Below are positions 1-8,420 of a stretch of DNA of 37,186 bases, piece after piece. Within the stretch, counting starts at the first letter, position 1. Every line of letters starts with the position of its first letter. The DNA comes from Asticcacaulis sp. (GTDB lineage: Bacteria > Pseudomonadota > Alphaproteobacteria > Caulobacterales > Caulobacteraceae): positions 1 to 37,186 of the forward strand of contig NZ_JAIXSV010000002.1 in assembly GCF_027484505.1 (NCBI RefSeq), given 5' to 3'. Made by a program: the position numbers and the translations under genes. The notes beneath the pieces are model-generated. The model made no database searches, was not told the origin of the DNA, and saw only the letters and a list, made by a program, of their open reading frames with translations.

Positions 1-383
1 AGCATCCGCAACACCTGCTTGCCCTCCGCCGGTGGCTTGCCATCGACCCAGATGGTCACGCCGGAATCGCCGCGCAGAAGGACCTTGTCATCGGGGGTGA
101 CAGTGACTGAGGGCACCTTGGACAACACATCGCTCAGTTGGCCCGTGGTCGCCTGCGGGTCGGTCTTGATGTCATAGACGCGACGGTCAATTCGCGTGCC
201 AGCGCTTTTGCTGGCCGTGACGGTGATTTCTTCGATGGCTTCGCTGGGTTTGGCCTGCGCGCCGGAGGCGGTCTGGGACGTGGCCGGAGCACTTTGCGTG
301 GCCTCTTGCGCCTGAACCGCCGTCGCCAGCACCAGCGCCAGCAGCGCCACGGCCGAAGTTCCATACCCCAGACATCTCTTCAT
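1..383 (-). CDS. TonB-dependent receptor, N-terminal part (cut by window edge)
   Basis: The ATG at 383-381 follows a G-rich stretch that can act as ribosome binding site (AGGGGGG, 4 bases before the start). The visible 127 residues begin with a basic, hydrophobic signal peptide ending near AVQAQ. A Gln/Ala/Thr-rich linker follows, then EEITVTASK, the usual beginning of a TonB-receptor plug domain. The plug continues with a segment on the pattern LSDVLSKVPSVTV and VTIWVDGKPP, which is typical of outer-membrane receptors with a plug. The C-terminal barrel lies outside the window, so the substrate cannot be inferred. It is probably an outer-membrane uptake receptor. Confidence 0.8.
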   Translation of the reverse strand, partial: MKRCLGYGTSAVALLALVLATAVQAQEATQSAPATSQTASGAQAKPSEAIEEITVTASKSAGTRIDRRVYDIKTDPQATTGQLSDVLSKVPSVTVTPDDKVLLRGDSGVTIWVDGKPPAEGKQVLRM

Positions 384-481
384 AAAGCCCCCCTAATTGT
401 CGGTATCCCCTTATCCCACTGACACACGCAATCAAGGCGAGATTCCGGCAGATCCAACCTCAAAGACACACGAGCGCGTGA

Positions 482-1003
482 TCAGAGAGGTGTGAGGCCC
501 TTGGCAAATCTCTGGGCGTTCCACACATAGTGGTCCGCCGATAGTGTGAGCCGTGCGATCTGGTCTTCGGTCAGTTCGCGCGCCACCCGTGCCGGAGCCC
601 CGATCAGCAGCACGCCGTCCGGGAAGACCTTGCCTTCGGGCACCAGTGCCCCGGCCCCGACGATCGAGTTCTTGCCGATAACCGCGCGGTTGAGCACCAC
701 GGCATTAATGCCAATGAGGCTGTGGTCGCCGACCGTGCAGCCGTGCAGCATGGCCTTGTGCCCGACCGTTACCCCGTCCCCGATAGTCAGGGGCGATCCG
801 GGGTCGGAATGGAGCACCGATCCGTCCTGAATATTGCTGCGCACCCCAATGGTCATGGGCTCATTATCAGCACGCAGCACGGCGTTGAACCATACGCTGG
901 CGCTGCCCCCCAGACGCACATCACCGATCACCTGCGCCGAAGGGGCGATCCATACGCCCTCGCCCAGCGTTGGCGCGACGCCGTCCAAAGCAAAAAGACT
1001 CAT
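482..1003 (-). CDS. Gamma-carbonic anhydrase-like hexapeptide-repeat protein
   Basis: This 173-residue protein is built from left-handed beta-helix hexapeptide repeats ([34 protein letters not shown]). It has the family's metal-site histidine pattern: H in SVLHSD and the H pair in [10 protein letters not shown]. This matches the YrdA/PaaY/CaiE group of small cytoplasmic trimers. Family members bind zinc or iron, but carbonic anhydrase activity is often unproven. A GTG directly before the ATG would add one residue. The ATG at 1003 is preferred because GAGAGG lies five bases upstream of it. The gene stands alone. Confidence 0.9.
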   Translation of the reverse strand: MSLFALDGVAPTLGEGVWIAPSAQVIGDVRLGGSASVWFNAVLRADNEPMTIGVRSNIQDGSVLHSDPGSPLTIGDGVTVGHKAMLHGCTVGDHSLIGINAVVLNRAVIGKNSIVGAGALVPEGKVFPDGVLLIGAPARVARELTEDQIARLTLSADHYVWNAQRFAKGLTPL

Positions 1004-1081
1004 CACAGCCTCTCGGTCAGATTGTTTCCTTACGCTTATGAGCGCGGGATAGGGTCTGTGGCAAGCCTTGGGCCGTCGTCG

Positions 1082-1103
1082 CGCGAAATTCCATTATTTC
1101 GCG
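1082..1103. repeat. 8-bp perfect hairpin in the carbonic anhydrase-phoH gap
   Basis: CGCGAAAT and ATTTCGCG form a perfect inverted repeat with a 6-base loop. It lies about 80 bases upstream of the minus-strand hexapeptide gene and 376 bases upstream of phoH. There is no T-run beside it, so it is not a standard terminator. It could be an operator or a structured leader element. Confidence 0.5.
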
Positions 1104-1359
1104 TATGCACAAAAGTTTTCCACAACCCATTTAAGAACTCGGTAAGCATTCTGCCGGAATCTGGTACTGTTCTTGAGGGGGAATCACCAGAGCCCCCCAA
1201 CAGGACCCGGCGACATCCGGCCCGTTACCTTTCAAGAGGTTTTCAGTGGCTCACAGGTACGTGTTTGCACCCAAAAATGTCCCCCCGCCCCCGGCGGTGC
1301 GGCCCCAAGGATGCGACACACCCGGACGCGCCCGCCTTTCCTCCCCTGACGCATACGCG

Positions 1360-1392
1360 AAGACGAACCCTTACCCGGTTTCGTCTTTTTTT
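1360..1392 (+). terminator. Intrinsic terminator upstream of phoH
   Basis: AAGACGAA at 1360-1367 pairs with TTCGTCTT at 1380-1387 and runs into seven T residues, a canonical rho-independent terminator reading rightwards. No convincing protein gene ends in front of it. The 472-base gap (1007-1478) also holds the hairpin at 1082-1103. The transcript that ends here is therefore either a small RNA or an attenuated phoH leader. Confidence 0.7.
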
Positions 1393-1478
1393 GTGCCTCA
1401 AATCCCGCTCTTGCTGACGCGCACTGACCGGACGCCTGCACCGCGATCCGGCTGGCGCTCTTTTTTAAGGAGGCTGTC

Positions 1479-2246
1479 ATGACCAAGCGTTCCACCAAGC
1501 GTTTTCTGCGCGAAGGTACTCTCGATGCAGAGGAATATGCCCGCGACACTAAGGTGCGCCGCATTTCTGTGCATCACGCAAGCTGGTCACCAGTAGCCCC
1601 GGCAAACGAAGAGCGGGACCAGAGCTACGTCAAAACCATCAAGGCCAAGTCCGACGGACAGGCGCAACTGCTGACCGCCATTGACGACAAGAACCTCGTC
1701 CTGGCGCTGGGGCCGGCGGGGACGGGCAAGACCTACCTCGCCATCGCCAAGGCCGTGGAGGCGCTGGAGGCGGGTAAGGTCGGTCGCATCGTCCTGTCGC
1801 GCCCGGCAGTCGAGGCCGGGGAGTCGATCGGCTTCCTGCCCGGCGACATGGAGGACAAGCTGGCGCCTTATCTGCGCCCCCTGTACGACGCCCTGACTGA
1901 CCGGCTGAGCATGAAGCGCGTCAAGGCGCTGATGCAGGAAGGTCTCATCGAGATCGCGCCAGTCGGCTATATGCGTGGCCGCACACTCAACAACGCCTTT
2001 GTGGTCATCGACGAAGCGCAGAACTGCACCTATACGCAGCTCAAAATGCTGCTGACGCGGCTGGGCTGGAACTCGACCATGATCGTGACCGGTGACCCGA
2101 ACCAGTCGGACCTGCTGCCCGGCCTGTCGGGTCTGGCCGATGTGGCGGCACGGTTCGAAGCGCTCGACACCGTGGCCGTGGTGCAGTTGAAAGACAAGGA
2201 CATCGTCCGTCACCCGCTGGTCGCACAGATGCTCGGCGTTTTGTAA
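1479..2246 (+). CDS. PhoH family ATPase
   Basis: This cytoplasmic P-loop NTPase of 255 residues has Walker A GPAGTGKT at residues 78-85 and Walker B VVIDEAQN at 175-182. It also has the family segment LSRPAVEAGESIGFLPGD and a sensor-like TGDPNQSDLLPG. This is the PhoH core (superfamily 1 helicase-like ATPase) without the KH domain of longer PhoL-type proteins. The substrate is unknown; PhoH proteins are linked to RNA metabolism and phosphate stress. The start is secure because AAGGAGG lies seven bases before the ATG. It is a single gene between two terminators. Confidence 0.93.
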   Translation: MTKRSTKRFLREGTLDAEEYARDTKVRRISVHHASWSPVAPANEERDQSYVKTIKAKSDGQAQLLTAIDDKNLVLALGPAGTGKTYLAIAKAVEALEAGKVGRIVLSRPAVEAGESIGFLPGDMEDKLAPYLRPLYDALTDRLSMKRVKALMQEGLIEIAPVGYMRGRTLNNAFVVIDEAQNCTYTQLKMLLTRLGWNSTMIVTGDPNQSDLLPGLSGLADVAARFEALDTVAVVQLKDKDIVRHPLVAQMLGVL

Positions 2247-2268
2247 GCGCAGGTACGATCTTGAACGG

Positions 2269-2299
2269 AAAGGGCGGGGTTTCTTCCCGCCCTTTTTTT
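2269..2299 (+). terminator. Terminator after phoH
   Basis: AAAGGGCGGG (2269-2278) pairs with CCCGCCCTTT around a 7-base loop, and seven T residues follow (2293-2299). It ends phoH and separates it from the converging lysin gene. Confidence 0.92.
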
Positions 2300-2318
2300 C
2301 TTTTAACCCCGGTAAAAA

Positions 2319-3404
2319 CTAAAGCACCAGCGGGCGATAGGCTGTAGGGGTCACGCTGAAATCGGCGCGCAGGGCCTGACGGCGCGGCGTATCGGAAAAG
2401 CCGATATGCACCCACGTCCCTTCATAGATCAACTGATCGAAGACGATATCGCTGGCCATGATCTTGCGGCAAATATCGAGCGGCGTGCCAAAGCGCTGCG
2501 AGACGAAATCCACCGCCCGACCGATCATGTGGGCACTGCTCTTTGAGCCGCCGATTTTCGCGTTGAGCGCCGGGCCGCGATAGCCACTGCGCACCGTGAC
2601 GGGCTGCCCCAGAAGCGCGCGCACCTTGTCCATGCGCTGCGCCGTATCCTTGAGATTGGCCAGATGCTCAGGTGTCGGCGTGTTGTCTATGCCGTTGCGT
2701 TCGGCGATATCCGACTGAGTCAGTTCTTCGAGTGTGAAATACTGGCTGAGCGGCGTATAGCCCGGATAACTGGGCGGCAGGACCGGCTCCGGCCATACCT
2801 GTTTGGCACGTTCGTACAGCGCCTTACGGTGATCGAGGCCGTTGGTGCCGCCATTAATGATGCGCGTAATGCCGACCAAGTCGTCGGCATCGGCCAGCGC
2901 ATTGAGGTTTTTGGCGCGCCAGAAGGCCGCAGACGCGCGCGCCGCCGTTTCCGCCTCCTCCAGCTTTTGCGGCTGTTCGGCCAGAGGCAGGCCCGTCAGT
3001 TCACCATAGCGCGTATAGTTGGCCCGCCCGGTGATCATGATAAAACCGCGCCCGATATAGCGGAAGCCGTCGCCGGGTTCGACATTGCCCAGTTCGGGGC
3101 GGTTGCCATAGATGGCCTCGGCAATGGCCGCCTTGCCCTCATTGACCAGCCGCTGGGCGTTTTCCAAGGAACCCACGCGCTTGGGGAAGGTCTTGTAGAG
3201 GCCCTGCGCGCTGTAGTTCAGATTTTCGACCAGTGCGCGGAAATTATCGCACTCATGCGCCAGTTGCGCCATGAAGTGCGCGACCCGCCGCAGCGTGTCG
3301 ATGCCGTATTCGATGCGCGCCGCTTCCAGTGCCGGGGCATAGACGGCGATGCGCGTCGCATTGGCCTGCGGCGACAGGGCCTTGAGCGTGTCCGCCGTAA
3401 TCAT
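2319..3404 (-). CDS. Two-domain peptidoglycan hydrolase: GH19 chitinase/lysozyme-like + M15 peptidase
   Basis: The protein has 361 residues. Residues 1-205 match the GH19-type endolysin fold (predicted chitinase, COG3179), with the catalytic-type Glu51 in AHEC, NLNYSAQGL, and GFRYIGRGFIMITGRANY. Residues 215-335 form an M15 (peptidase_M15_3) carboxypeptidase domain with zinc ligands visible as His292 and Asp299 (SAHMIGRAVDF) and His333 (WVHIG). The pair would cut both glycan and peptide. There is no signal peptide, so it is either cytoplasmic until released, as in phages, or exported by another route. The ATG shares a base with the stop of the upstream membrane-protein gene (TGATG), which implies translational coupling. 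No other phage genes are nearby. Confidence 0.88.
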   Translation of the reverse strand: MITADTLKALSPQANATRIAVYAPALEAARIEYGIDTLRRVAHFMAQLAHECDNFRALVENLNYSAQGLYKTFPKRVGSLENAQRLVNEGKAAIAEAIYGNRPELGNVEPGDGFRYIGRGFIMITGRANYTRYGELTGLPLAEQPQKLEEAETAARASAAFWRAKNLNALADADDLVGITRIINGGTNGLDHRKALYERAKQVWPEPVLPPSYPGYTPLSQYFTLEELTQSDIAERNGIDNTPTPEHLANLKDTAQRMDKVRALLGQPVTVRSGYRGPALNAKIGGSKSSAHMIGRAVDFVSQRFGTPLDICRKIMASDIVFDQLIYEGTWVHIGFSDTPRRQALRADFSVTPTAYRPLVL

Positions 3405-4756
3405 CAGTAATCCCTCGGCCGCAACGACGGATCGGGTAAGGCGTCGTCGGCCTCGGCCACCTGAGCCGACACCGCCGCCAGCGCCGGGGCGGTCGCGGTA
3501 GTGGTGACGGCGGATGAGGTCGGCAGGGTGATGACGCGCATGGTCGTCTCATCCGGGAAGGGCTGAAGCGGTGTGAAGGTCGAAGCCGGTGGGGGCGCGC
3601 CCCCTTTGAAGGTCGAGCGCACCGTCATCAGCTTGCTCAGCACGTCAAACCAGAAGGGCGCCCCCAGCGTCACGGCAAAGGCCGTCATCACCCAGCCCGA
3701 AATCAGCGCCACCATCGGCAGAATATTGAACAGCGCATTGTCACCCAGGGTCGGCGTCCCGTTATAGGCATTGGTGGCGATTTCAACCGTGCGCCCGACG
3801 GCCAGTTGCGCATTGTGCCACCACTGATCCGGACGATCGAGCCGGAAATCCGGCGCCGGTGTCTTGGGTTCCTTGCTGGGCGGGCATTTGCGGTTATCGT
3901 GCAGCGGCGTGTCGTTGCCGCAAAAGCGGAACAGGTGCTGCATACTGTCCATAGTGGTGGCGTTCCACCCCAGAGGCAGCCCCAGACGGCTCAGGGGGTT
4001 ATCCAGACTGGCCGTCGCCTCCACCCCCTTGGCGGCGGTGTCGGTATAGTATTGCTGGGCCGAGGCCTCGACCGCCTTGCGCAGGCTGGGCGAACGGTAG
4101 AGCGTATCGGCAATCACCACCGTGTTGACGTTCATCACCACGCAGGCCACGAGGCTGAACCAGAACAGGATGGTCTGGGTTTCATGGCGATACCAGCCGG
4201 ACACGCGGTCCATGGTGGCGTTGAACCACTGCTCCAGAAAGGTGCGCGCCTTGTTCATATCGCCATCGGCGGTATTTACCGCCAGTTGCACAACCCTGGC
4301 CAGACGCGGATTATTGAGGTTGTGGGTAGCGTTCAGTACGGCCTGAGGATCAAGACGCCCGGACTGGGTCTGACCGCCCTTTTCGCTGATCATATCCAGC
4401 ACAACGAAGGCGAAGTGCTCGGCCGGTATGTAGGACGGCAGTTTGCGTCCCTCAAAAAAGCGGCGGCGCGGCGGCGGCTTATAGTTGCCGCGATACAGTG
4501 TCATGATCAGGGGGTGGTTATAAAACCCTTCCAGAAATTCAAAACCGTGCAGCTTGTCGCCCGATTTACGGTCAAAGCGCAGGGAATGGCCCTTCGGCAG
4601 ATTGCACAAAAGCTCGATCAGGCCGCGCTCCAGGTTGCGCGAACGGCTTTTGAAAAAGCCTTCTACGGCTTCGCGCGCCGTCGTCGCCAGCACGCTCATC
4701 AGCAGGTAGATGAACACCAGACCCGCGGCGACATCTATGGACTCCGGCAGCAGCAT
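3404..4756 (-). CDS. Unrecognised membrane protein coupled to the lysin
   Basis: This is a protein of about 450 residues with no function I can name. An N-terminal membrane segment (AAGLVFIYLLMSVLATTA, followed by the charged REAVEGFFKSRSRNLERG) is followed by a soluble domain of about 150 residues containing PSYIPAEHFAFVVLDMI. Then come two further hydrophobic segments (ILFWFSLVACVVMNVNTVVIA and the ILPMVALISGWVMTAFAV region), with a loop of over 100 residues between them, and a Pro/Thr/Ala-rich tail. The layout resembles a group of conserved uncharacterised proteobacterial membrane proteins. The ATG at 4756 is chosen; a GTG nine bases upstream is an alternative. Its stop overlaps the hydrolase start, so it may help the hydrolase cross or reach the membrane. 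That role is inference. Confidence 0.75.
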   Translation of the reverse strand: MLLPESIDVAAGLVFIYLLMSVLATTAREAVEGFFKSRSRNLERGLIELLCNLPKGHSLRFDRKSGDKLHGFEFLEGFYNHPLIMTLYRGNYKPPPRRRFFEGRKLPSYIPAEHFAFVVLDMISEKGGQTQSGRLDPQAVLNATHNLNNPRLARVVQLAVNTADGDMNKARTFLEQWFNATMDRVSGWYRHETQTILFWFSLVACVVMNVNTVVIADTLYRSPSLRKAVEASAQQYYTDTAAKGVEATASLDNPLSRLGLPLGWNATTMDSMQHLFRFCGNDTPLHDNRKCPPSKEPKTPAPDFRLDRPDQWWHNAQLAVGRTVEIATNAYNGTPTLGDNALFNILPMVALISGWVMTAFAVTLGAPFWFDVLSKLMTVRSTFKGGAPPPASTFTPLQPFPDETTMRVITLPTSSAVTTTATAPALAAVSAQVAEADDALPDPSLRPRDY

Positions 4757-4817
4757 GTCCCCCACCCCGACCCGTTCATGGAAATTTTATAAAAAATCAA
4801 ACAGCCGGATAATGACG

Positions 4818-4832
4818 TTAACCATAATTAAC
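4818..4832. promoter_or_regulatory. Candidate CtrA-type box upstream of the membrane protein-lysin pair
   Basis: TTAACCATAATTAAC contains the TTAACCAT half-site and has two TTAA blocks spaced by 6 bases (consensus TTAA-N7-TTAAC). It lies about 60 bases upstream of the start at 4756. CtrA is the Caulobacterales cell-cycle regulator. The match is by eye and one base off in spacing. Confidence 0.4.
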
Positions 4833-4916
4833 GAAAGCGCAATCACCAAATCGAGACACTTTCCTCAGGGCGAAAAGTGGCGCATTCGGGTCACAGGTCA
4901 TGGCGTGAAAGTGGGC

Positions 4917-6293
4917 CTATTCCGGCCGTTCGAGGGCGTTCAGCTTTTCGCGGCCTTCGGGACTGACCGCCAGCCCCTCGGCCACGGTCTTGGCCGTCGC
5001 AACGGCCCCTCGCGGCGACATCATGGCCGCCGCCTTCATCGACGCATGGGTAATGCCGGCCAGCCGCGCCACCGCCATCTGCCGATAGCTGTCGAAGCCC
5101 TGCACCATGCAGGCACCGGCGGCCTGTTTCGCCGCAGCCGCCAATTGCCCCAGATATTCGCTCAGCGCGTCGTCATCGCGTTTAACGCCGTCATATTCGA
5201 TGCACACGCCCGACAGGCCGCACTTGGCCAGAGCCGAGATGACCTTGCGGTCCGAAGACACGTGCCCCACCACCGTCATGCAGAAGGGCTTAATCAGCGA
5301 GACGATTTCCAGAACGCGATGCGGCGGCACCCCATCGAGACCGCGCACCTCAAACAGGACTTTCAGCCCCATCTCATTGGCGGCCTTGGCCACTTCGTGC
5401 GTGATTTTCTGACGCGCGCGCTGAGAGGCGAAGGTGGAAAAGGCCGCGGGCACGACCATCAGCATCTTGCGCTGATCGGCCTCGCGCATGCGCAATATTT
5501 TCAGGCCTTGCTCGATGTTGGTAATATCGACCAGTTCGCGCAGGCCCCAGTCCATATTGGTCAGCGCCTTGCGATCCAGCAGGGTGTTGTCGGATGCCTC
5601 GACGACCAGTGGCTCCAGTCGGTGACCGATCATCACCATCTTCTTCATCTCGAACAGGGGCTCGTTCGACGAGGCGATGCGCAGGGTGCGATTGGCCAAA
5701 GTCACCGTCGCCGCCACCATCACCGGGCGCTGGATATTGGTCATCTGAGGCCCCTGACCGGGCGTGCGGACGGCCTCACCCGTGGTTTCGCCCGTAATCG
5801 GCTTCACGCGCTCAGGTCCGGCTTCCGGGCGGTCGAACCAGGTTTTGAGGTCAATCGGATTGAGCAGAAAGCGGTCCACATCCTCGACCTGCACCTCATA
5901 AAGGGGCACCGGCACTTCGGAGACATCGCCAACAAAAAAATTACCCAGATCGCGCCACATCTCGGTCACCGACAACGCCCCGCGCCGCGATCCTTCCGTT
6001 GGGATTATGGCCAGCCAGGCGTCGTCATTGATGCGCAGGCACCAGTTCGGTTCCTGAAACCGGCGTTCAAACCCGGTCTTGAGATGTTCGTAAACCAGCT
6101 CGCTCTTGACGTCCCACTTGGACCCCAGGCGCACGATCAGCGTATCGAGTTTGAGCAGGAAAGCGTGGCCCCGCGCGCTGACACGGGTTTCGCGCAGGCG
6201 CTCGATGATCATCACCGCGTCCTCACGCTCCAGCACCAGCCGTTCAGGCTCTGCTGCGCTACCCTGCCCTGTCGAAAGGATGTCTTGAGACAT
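4917..6293 (-). CDS. Probable degenerate GGDEF-EAL protein
   Basis: This 458-residue soluble protein appears to follow the two-domain plan of cyclic-di-GMP enzymes with catalytic motifs eroded. In the N-terminal part, LRINDDAWLAIIPT sits where R-x-GGDEF would be expected. From about residue 220, the strand order resembles an EAL barrel (LRIASSNEPLFEM, MLMVVPAAFSTFASQRA, KVLFEVRGL, CIEYDGVKRDDDA), but no EAL, DDFG or catalytic Lys/Glu set is visible. If this is right, it cannot make or cut c-di-GMP and would act as a binding or scaffold protein. The assignment is by pattern only. It could instead be an unrelated lineage-specific family. The gene is 151 bases upstream of the membrane-protein start, on the same strand. 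Confidence 0.55.
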   Translation of the reverse strand: MSQDILSTGQGSAAEPERLVLEREDAVMIIERLRETRVSARGHAFLLKLDTLIVRLGSKWDVKSELVYEHLKTGFERRFQEPNWCLRINDDAWLAIIPTEGSRRGALSVTEMWRDLGNFFVGDVSEVPVPLYEVQVEDVDRFLLNPIDLKTWFDRPEAGPERVKPITGETTGEAVRTPGQGPQMTNIQRPVMVAATVTLANRTLRIASSNEPLFEMKKMVMIGHRLEPLVVEASDNTLLDRKALTNMDWGLRELVDITNIEQGLKILRMREADQRKMLMVVPAAFSTFASQRARQKITHEVAKAANEMGLKVLFEVRGLDGVPPHRVLEIVSLIKPFCMTVVGHVSSDRKVISALAKCGLSGVCIEYDGVKRDDDALSEYLGQLAAAAKQAAGACMVQGFDSYRQMAVARLAGITHASMKAAAMMSPRGAVATAKTVAEGLAVSPEGREKLNALERPE

Positions 6294-6349
6294 GCCGCTG
6301 ACACCAGCCTTACTTACAACACCATCCTCATCAGCCTACGGATGCAGCG

Positions 6350-6365
6350 TTGAAACAACATTAAC
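6350..6365. promoter_or_regulatory. Candidate CtrA-type box upstream of the GGDEF-EAL-like gene
   Basis: TTGA-N7-TTAAC has the exact spacing of the CtrA consensus TTAA-N7-TTAAC with one mismatch. It lies 57 bases before the start at 6293 and also upstream of the divergent DUF2336 gene. This is a visual match only. Confidence 0.35.
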
Positions 6366-6563
6366 GCACATGTCAAAAATGCAGCGGGCGGGTCTGAGGG
6401 GGTGAAAAGGTGCTCCGAACGAAAGAGTTAAGCAAGTCTTCACTCTAAGTGTTAAAACCTTGTACACCTTGAGCGAATCGCCCGGAGGCTTGCCATTTCC
6501 GCCGTTGCACCGGCCCCTGACGACCTGAACCGCGTCGCCCCTGCGGCTGACGCGCCCGAAGTC

Positions 6564-7517
6564 GTGCGCCCTGACAGCGGTCTTCAACCCCTGACGCAGG
6601 TGCGAACCCTTCTGCATCTGATGCAGTTGAACGCTCTGGCGCGGCGTCAGGCCGGTTTGCCGGTCGAAAGCCAGCCGGGCTTTGTCGCGCGCCTGAACGC
6701 GCTGATCGCGGACCTGCCCCCGGACAGCGCGCAAACCGTACTCGACGAACTGGCCGAGGCCGACTGGGCCGATCCTGATCTGATTGCCGCCCTGTGCCGT
6801 TTACCCCAGGCCGGGGTCGCGGTTCTGCTGCGTTCGCCGGTTCTTCGCGATCGTGACCTCCTGTCGCTTTTAGCCGACTCAGCCGACCGGGCGCGCCTGA
6901 TCGCACGACGATCCCATCTCAGCCCTTCGGTCATCGACGCCTTGATCACCGTGGCCGACACTGCTACGGCCACAGCGCTTTTGAACAATCGCCATCTGCG
7001 CCTCAATGCCGCCACTTTCGACACCCTGACCGACCGCGCCCGCACGGACATCGCACTGCGCGCGCCCCTGACGCGTCATCCCGGCCTGACGCGCGAAGCG
7101 GCGGCCCGCCTGCTCGATGTGGTGGGGCCTGACCTGCGCGCCACCTTGCTGGGGCGTTTTGAAGGGCTATATGCACGGCATTTCCATACCACGCCTCCAA
7201 CCGATGCGGCGCAGACCCTGCATCGGCTGCAAGGCGGCGACTTACTCGCCTTCCGTCAGGGTCTGTCGCGCTTGACCGGACTGGACCGCGCCATCGTGGA
7301 CCGCGCCCTGGCTCAGGACTCGGCCGTGCCGCTGGTCCTGCTTCTGAGCGCCGCCGGCATCGACCGGGCCGCCTTCGCGGACATACTGGCTCAGGTTCAG
7401 GCGCTCAATGACGGGCATCCGCGCATAAACGAGCGTCATCTGGCCTTTGTGCGCGGCCTGTTCGATCTCGATGCGGACGAAGCCCGTCAAAGGCTGTTGG
7501 CTATCTATTCCCATTGA
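6564..7517 (+). CDS. DUF2336 family protein
   Basis: The gene encodes 317 residues from the GTG at 6564. The body consists of helical repeats with the DUF2336 signature (LLRSPVLRDRDLLSLLAD, ARRSHLSPSVIDALITVADTATATALLNN, HPGLTREAAARLLDVVGPDLRATLL). DUF2336 is an alphaproteobacterial family of unknown function. The 5' end is uncertain: the frame is open back to 6456, and a strong GGAGG at 6484-6488 is followed six bases later by an in-frame ATT at 6495 rather than ATG. Starting there would add 23 residues. The GTG itself has only a weak upstream GAAG. NAD kinase follows after 49 bases on the same strand. Confidence 0.85.
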   Translation: MRPDSGLQPLTQVRTLLHLMQLNALARRQAGLPVESQPGFVARLNALIADLPPDSAQTVLDELAEADWADPDLIAALCRLPQAGVAVLLRSPVLRDRDLLSLLADSADRARLIARRSHLSPSVIDALITVADTATATALLNNRHLRLNAATFDTLTDRARTDIALRAPLTRHPGLTREAAARLLDVVGPDLRATLLGRFEGLYARHFHTTPPTDAAQTLHRLQGGDLLAFRQGLSRLTGLDRAIVDRALAQDSAVPLVLLLSAAGIDRAAFADILAQVQALNDGHPRINERHLAFVRGLFDLDADEARQRLLAIYSH

Positions 7518-7566
7518 ACGAAATCCGTTTTAAGACGGCTATCCCCTGCTGTTCAGACCCTGCCTC

Positions 7567-8325
7567 ATGCCCCTCAAACTCGCCTTTACCGCCTCCGAAC
7601 GCCCCGAAGCTCAGGCCGCCTGCGCGGTCTTACGCAAACGGTACGGCGAGTCGAATGACCCGGATGTGATTGTGGCTCTGGGGGGAGACGGCTGGCTTCT
7701 GGAGTGCGTGCACGCGCATTTCCGCGACGAACGCCCGATCTTCGGCATGAATATGGGCTCGATCGGCTTTCTGCTGAACGAATACCGCGAAAACGATCTG
7801 ATGGCGCGCATTGAAAGCGCCGAACACACGCGCATCAGCCCTTTGCGCATGACCGCCACCAATGGCCGTGGCGAAGTGCAGGAGGCGCTGGCTTTCAACG
7901 AAGTGTCGCTGCTGCGCCAGACGCATCAGAGCGCCAAACTGCGCATCCTGATCGATGGCAAGGCGCGGCTGGAAGAACTGATCTGCGACGGCGCGCTGGT
8001 GGCGACGCCGGCCGGTTCGACGGCCTATAATCTGTCGGCGCACGGGCCAATCATCCCTCTCGACGCGCAGGCCCTCGCCCTGACGCCGATCAGCGCCTTC
8101 CGCCCCCGGCGCTGGCGCGGGGCCTTGCTGCCGCATTCGGCCAAGGTGCGCTTCGAAGTGCTGGAGTGCGACAAGCGTCCGGTGGCGGCCTCGGCCGATA
8201 CGTTCGAGGTGCGCCATATCCGTGAGGTCGAAATCGTCGAGGCCCCGGAACTATCGGCGACCATCCTGTTCGATGCTGGTAATGGCTACGATGAGCGCGT
8301 GCTGACGGAACAGTTTTCGAGCTGA
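7567..8325 (+). CDS. nadK: NAD kinase
   Basis: The enzyme phosphorylates NAD to NADP in the cytoplasm. The 252-residue protein shows the GGDG motif at residues 39-42 ([12 protein letters not shown]), [23 protein letters not shown], and [23 protein letters not shown], all diagnostic of the NadK family. The length fits the shorter bacterial enzymes. The ATG at 7567 starts right at the first beta strand and its ribosome binding site is weak. It follows the DUF2336 gene closely and may be cotranscribed with it. Confidence 0.96.
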   Translation: MPLKLAFTASERPEAQAACAVLRKRYGESNDPDVIVALGGDGWLLECVHAHFRDERPIFGMNMGSIGFLLNEYRENDLMARIESAEHTRISPLRMTATNGRGEVQEALAFNEVSLLRQTHQSAKLRILIDGKARLEELICDGALVATPAGSTAYNLSAHGPIIPLDAQALALTPISAFRPRRWRGALLPHSAKVRFEVLECDKRPVAASADTFEVRHIREVEIVEAPELSATILFDAGNGYDERVLTEQFSS

Positions 8326-8420
8326 CCTTATCGTCCACAGGTGAAAACGATGGCTATTAGGGCTTCCTAAAGGGGTTTGCGGTATGGTTGACGAAACAGC
8401 CCCACGGAAATAACCACGTC

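Noticed and set aside
1160-1392. SRP RNA, tmRNA or RNase P RNA in the phoH gap
   Set aside because: Neither the SRP GGAAGG/AGCAGCC hairpin, the tmRNA tag frame nor the RNase P GAGGAAAGTC segment is present.
722-1417. 231-codon plus-strand frame across the carbonic anhydrase gene and the phoH leader
   Set aside because: It is antisense to the hexapeptide gene, runs through an intrinsic terminator, is Arg/Pro/Ser-rich and has no domain.
2664-3410. Long plus-strand frame opposite the lysin gene
   Set aside because: It is the mirror of a well-supported minus-strand gene, with arginine-rich composition typical of antisense frames in GC-rich DNA.
2319-4765. Prophage or gene-transfer-agent cassette
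   Set aside because: Only a lysin-like gene is present; no capsid, tail, terminase, integrase or attachment site is seen nearby.
4710-6353. 547-codon plus-strand frame
   Set aside because: It covers the opposite strand of the GGDEF-EAL-like gene; it is His/Arg/Gln-rich with no recognisable motif.
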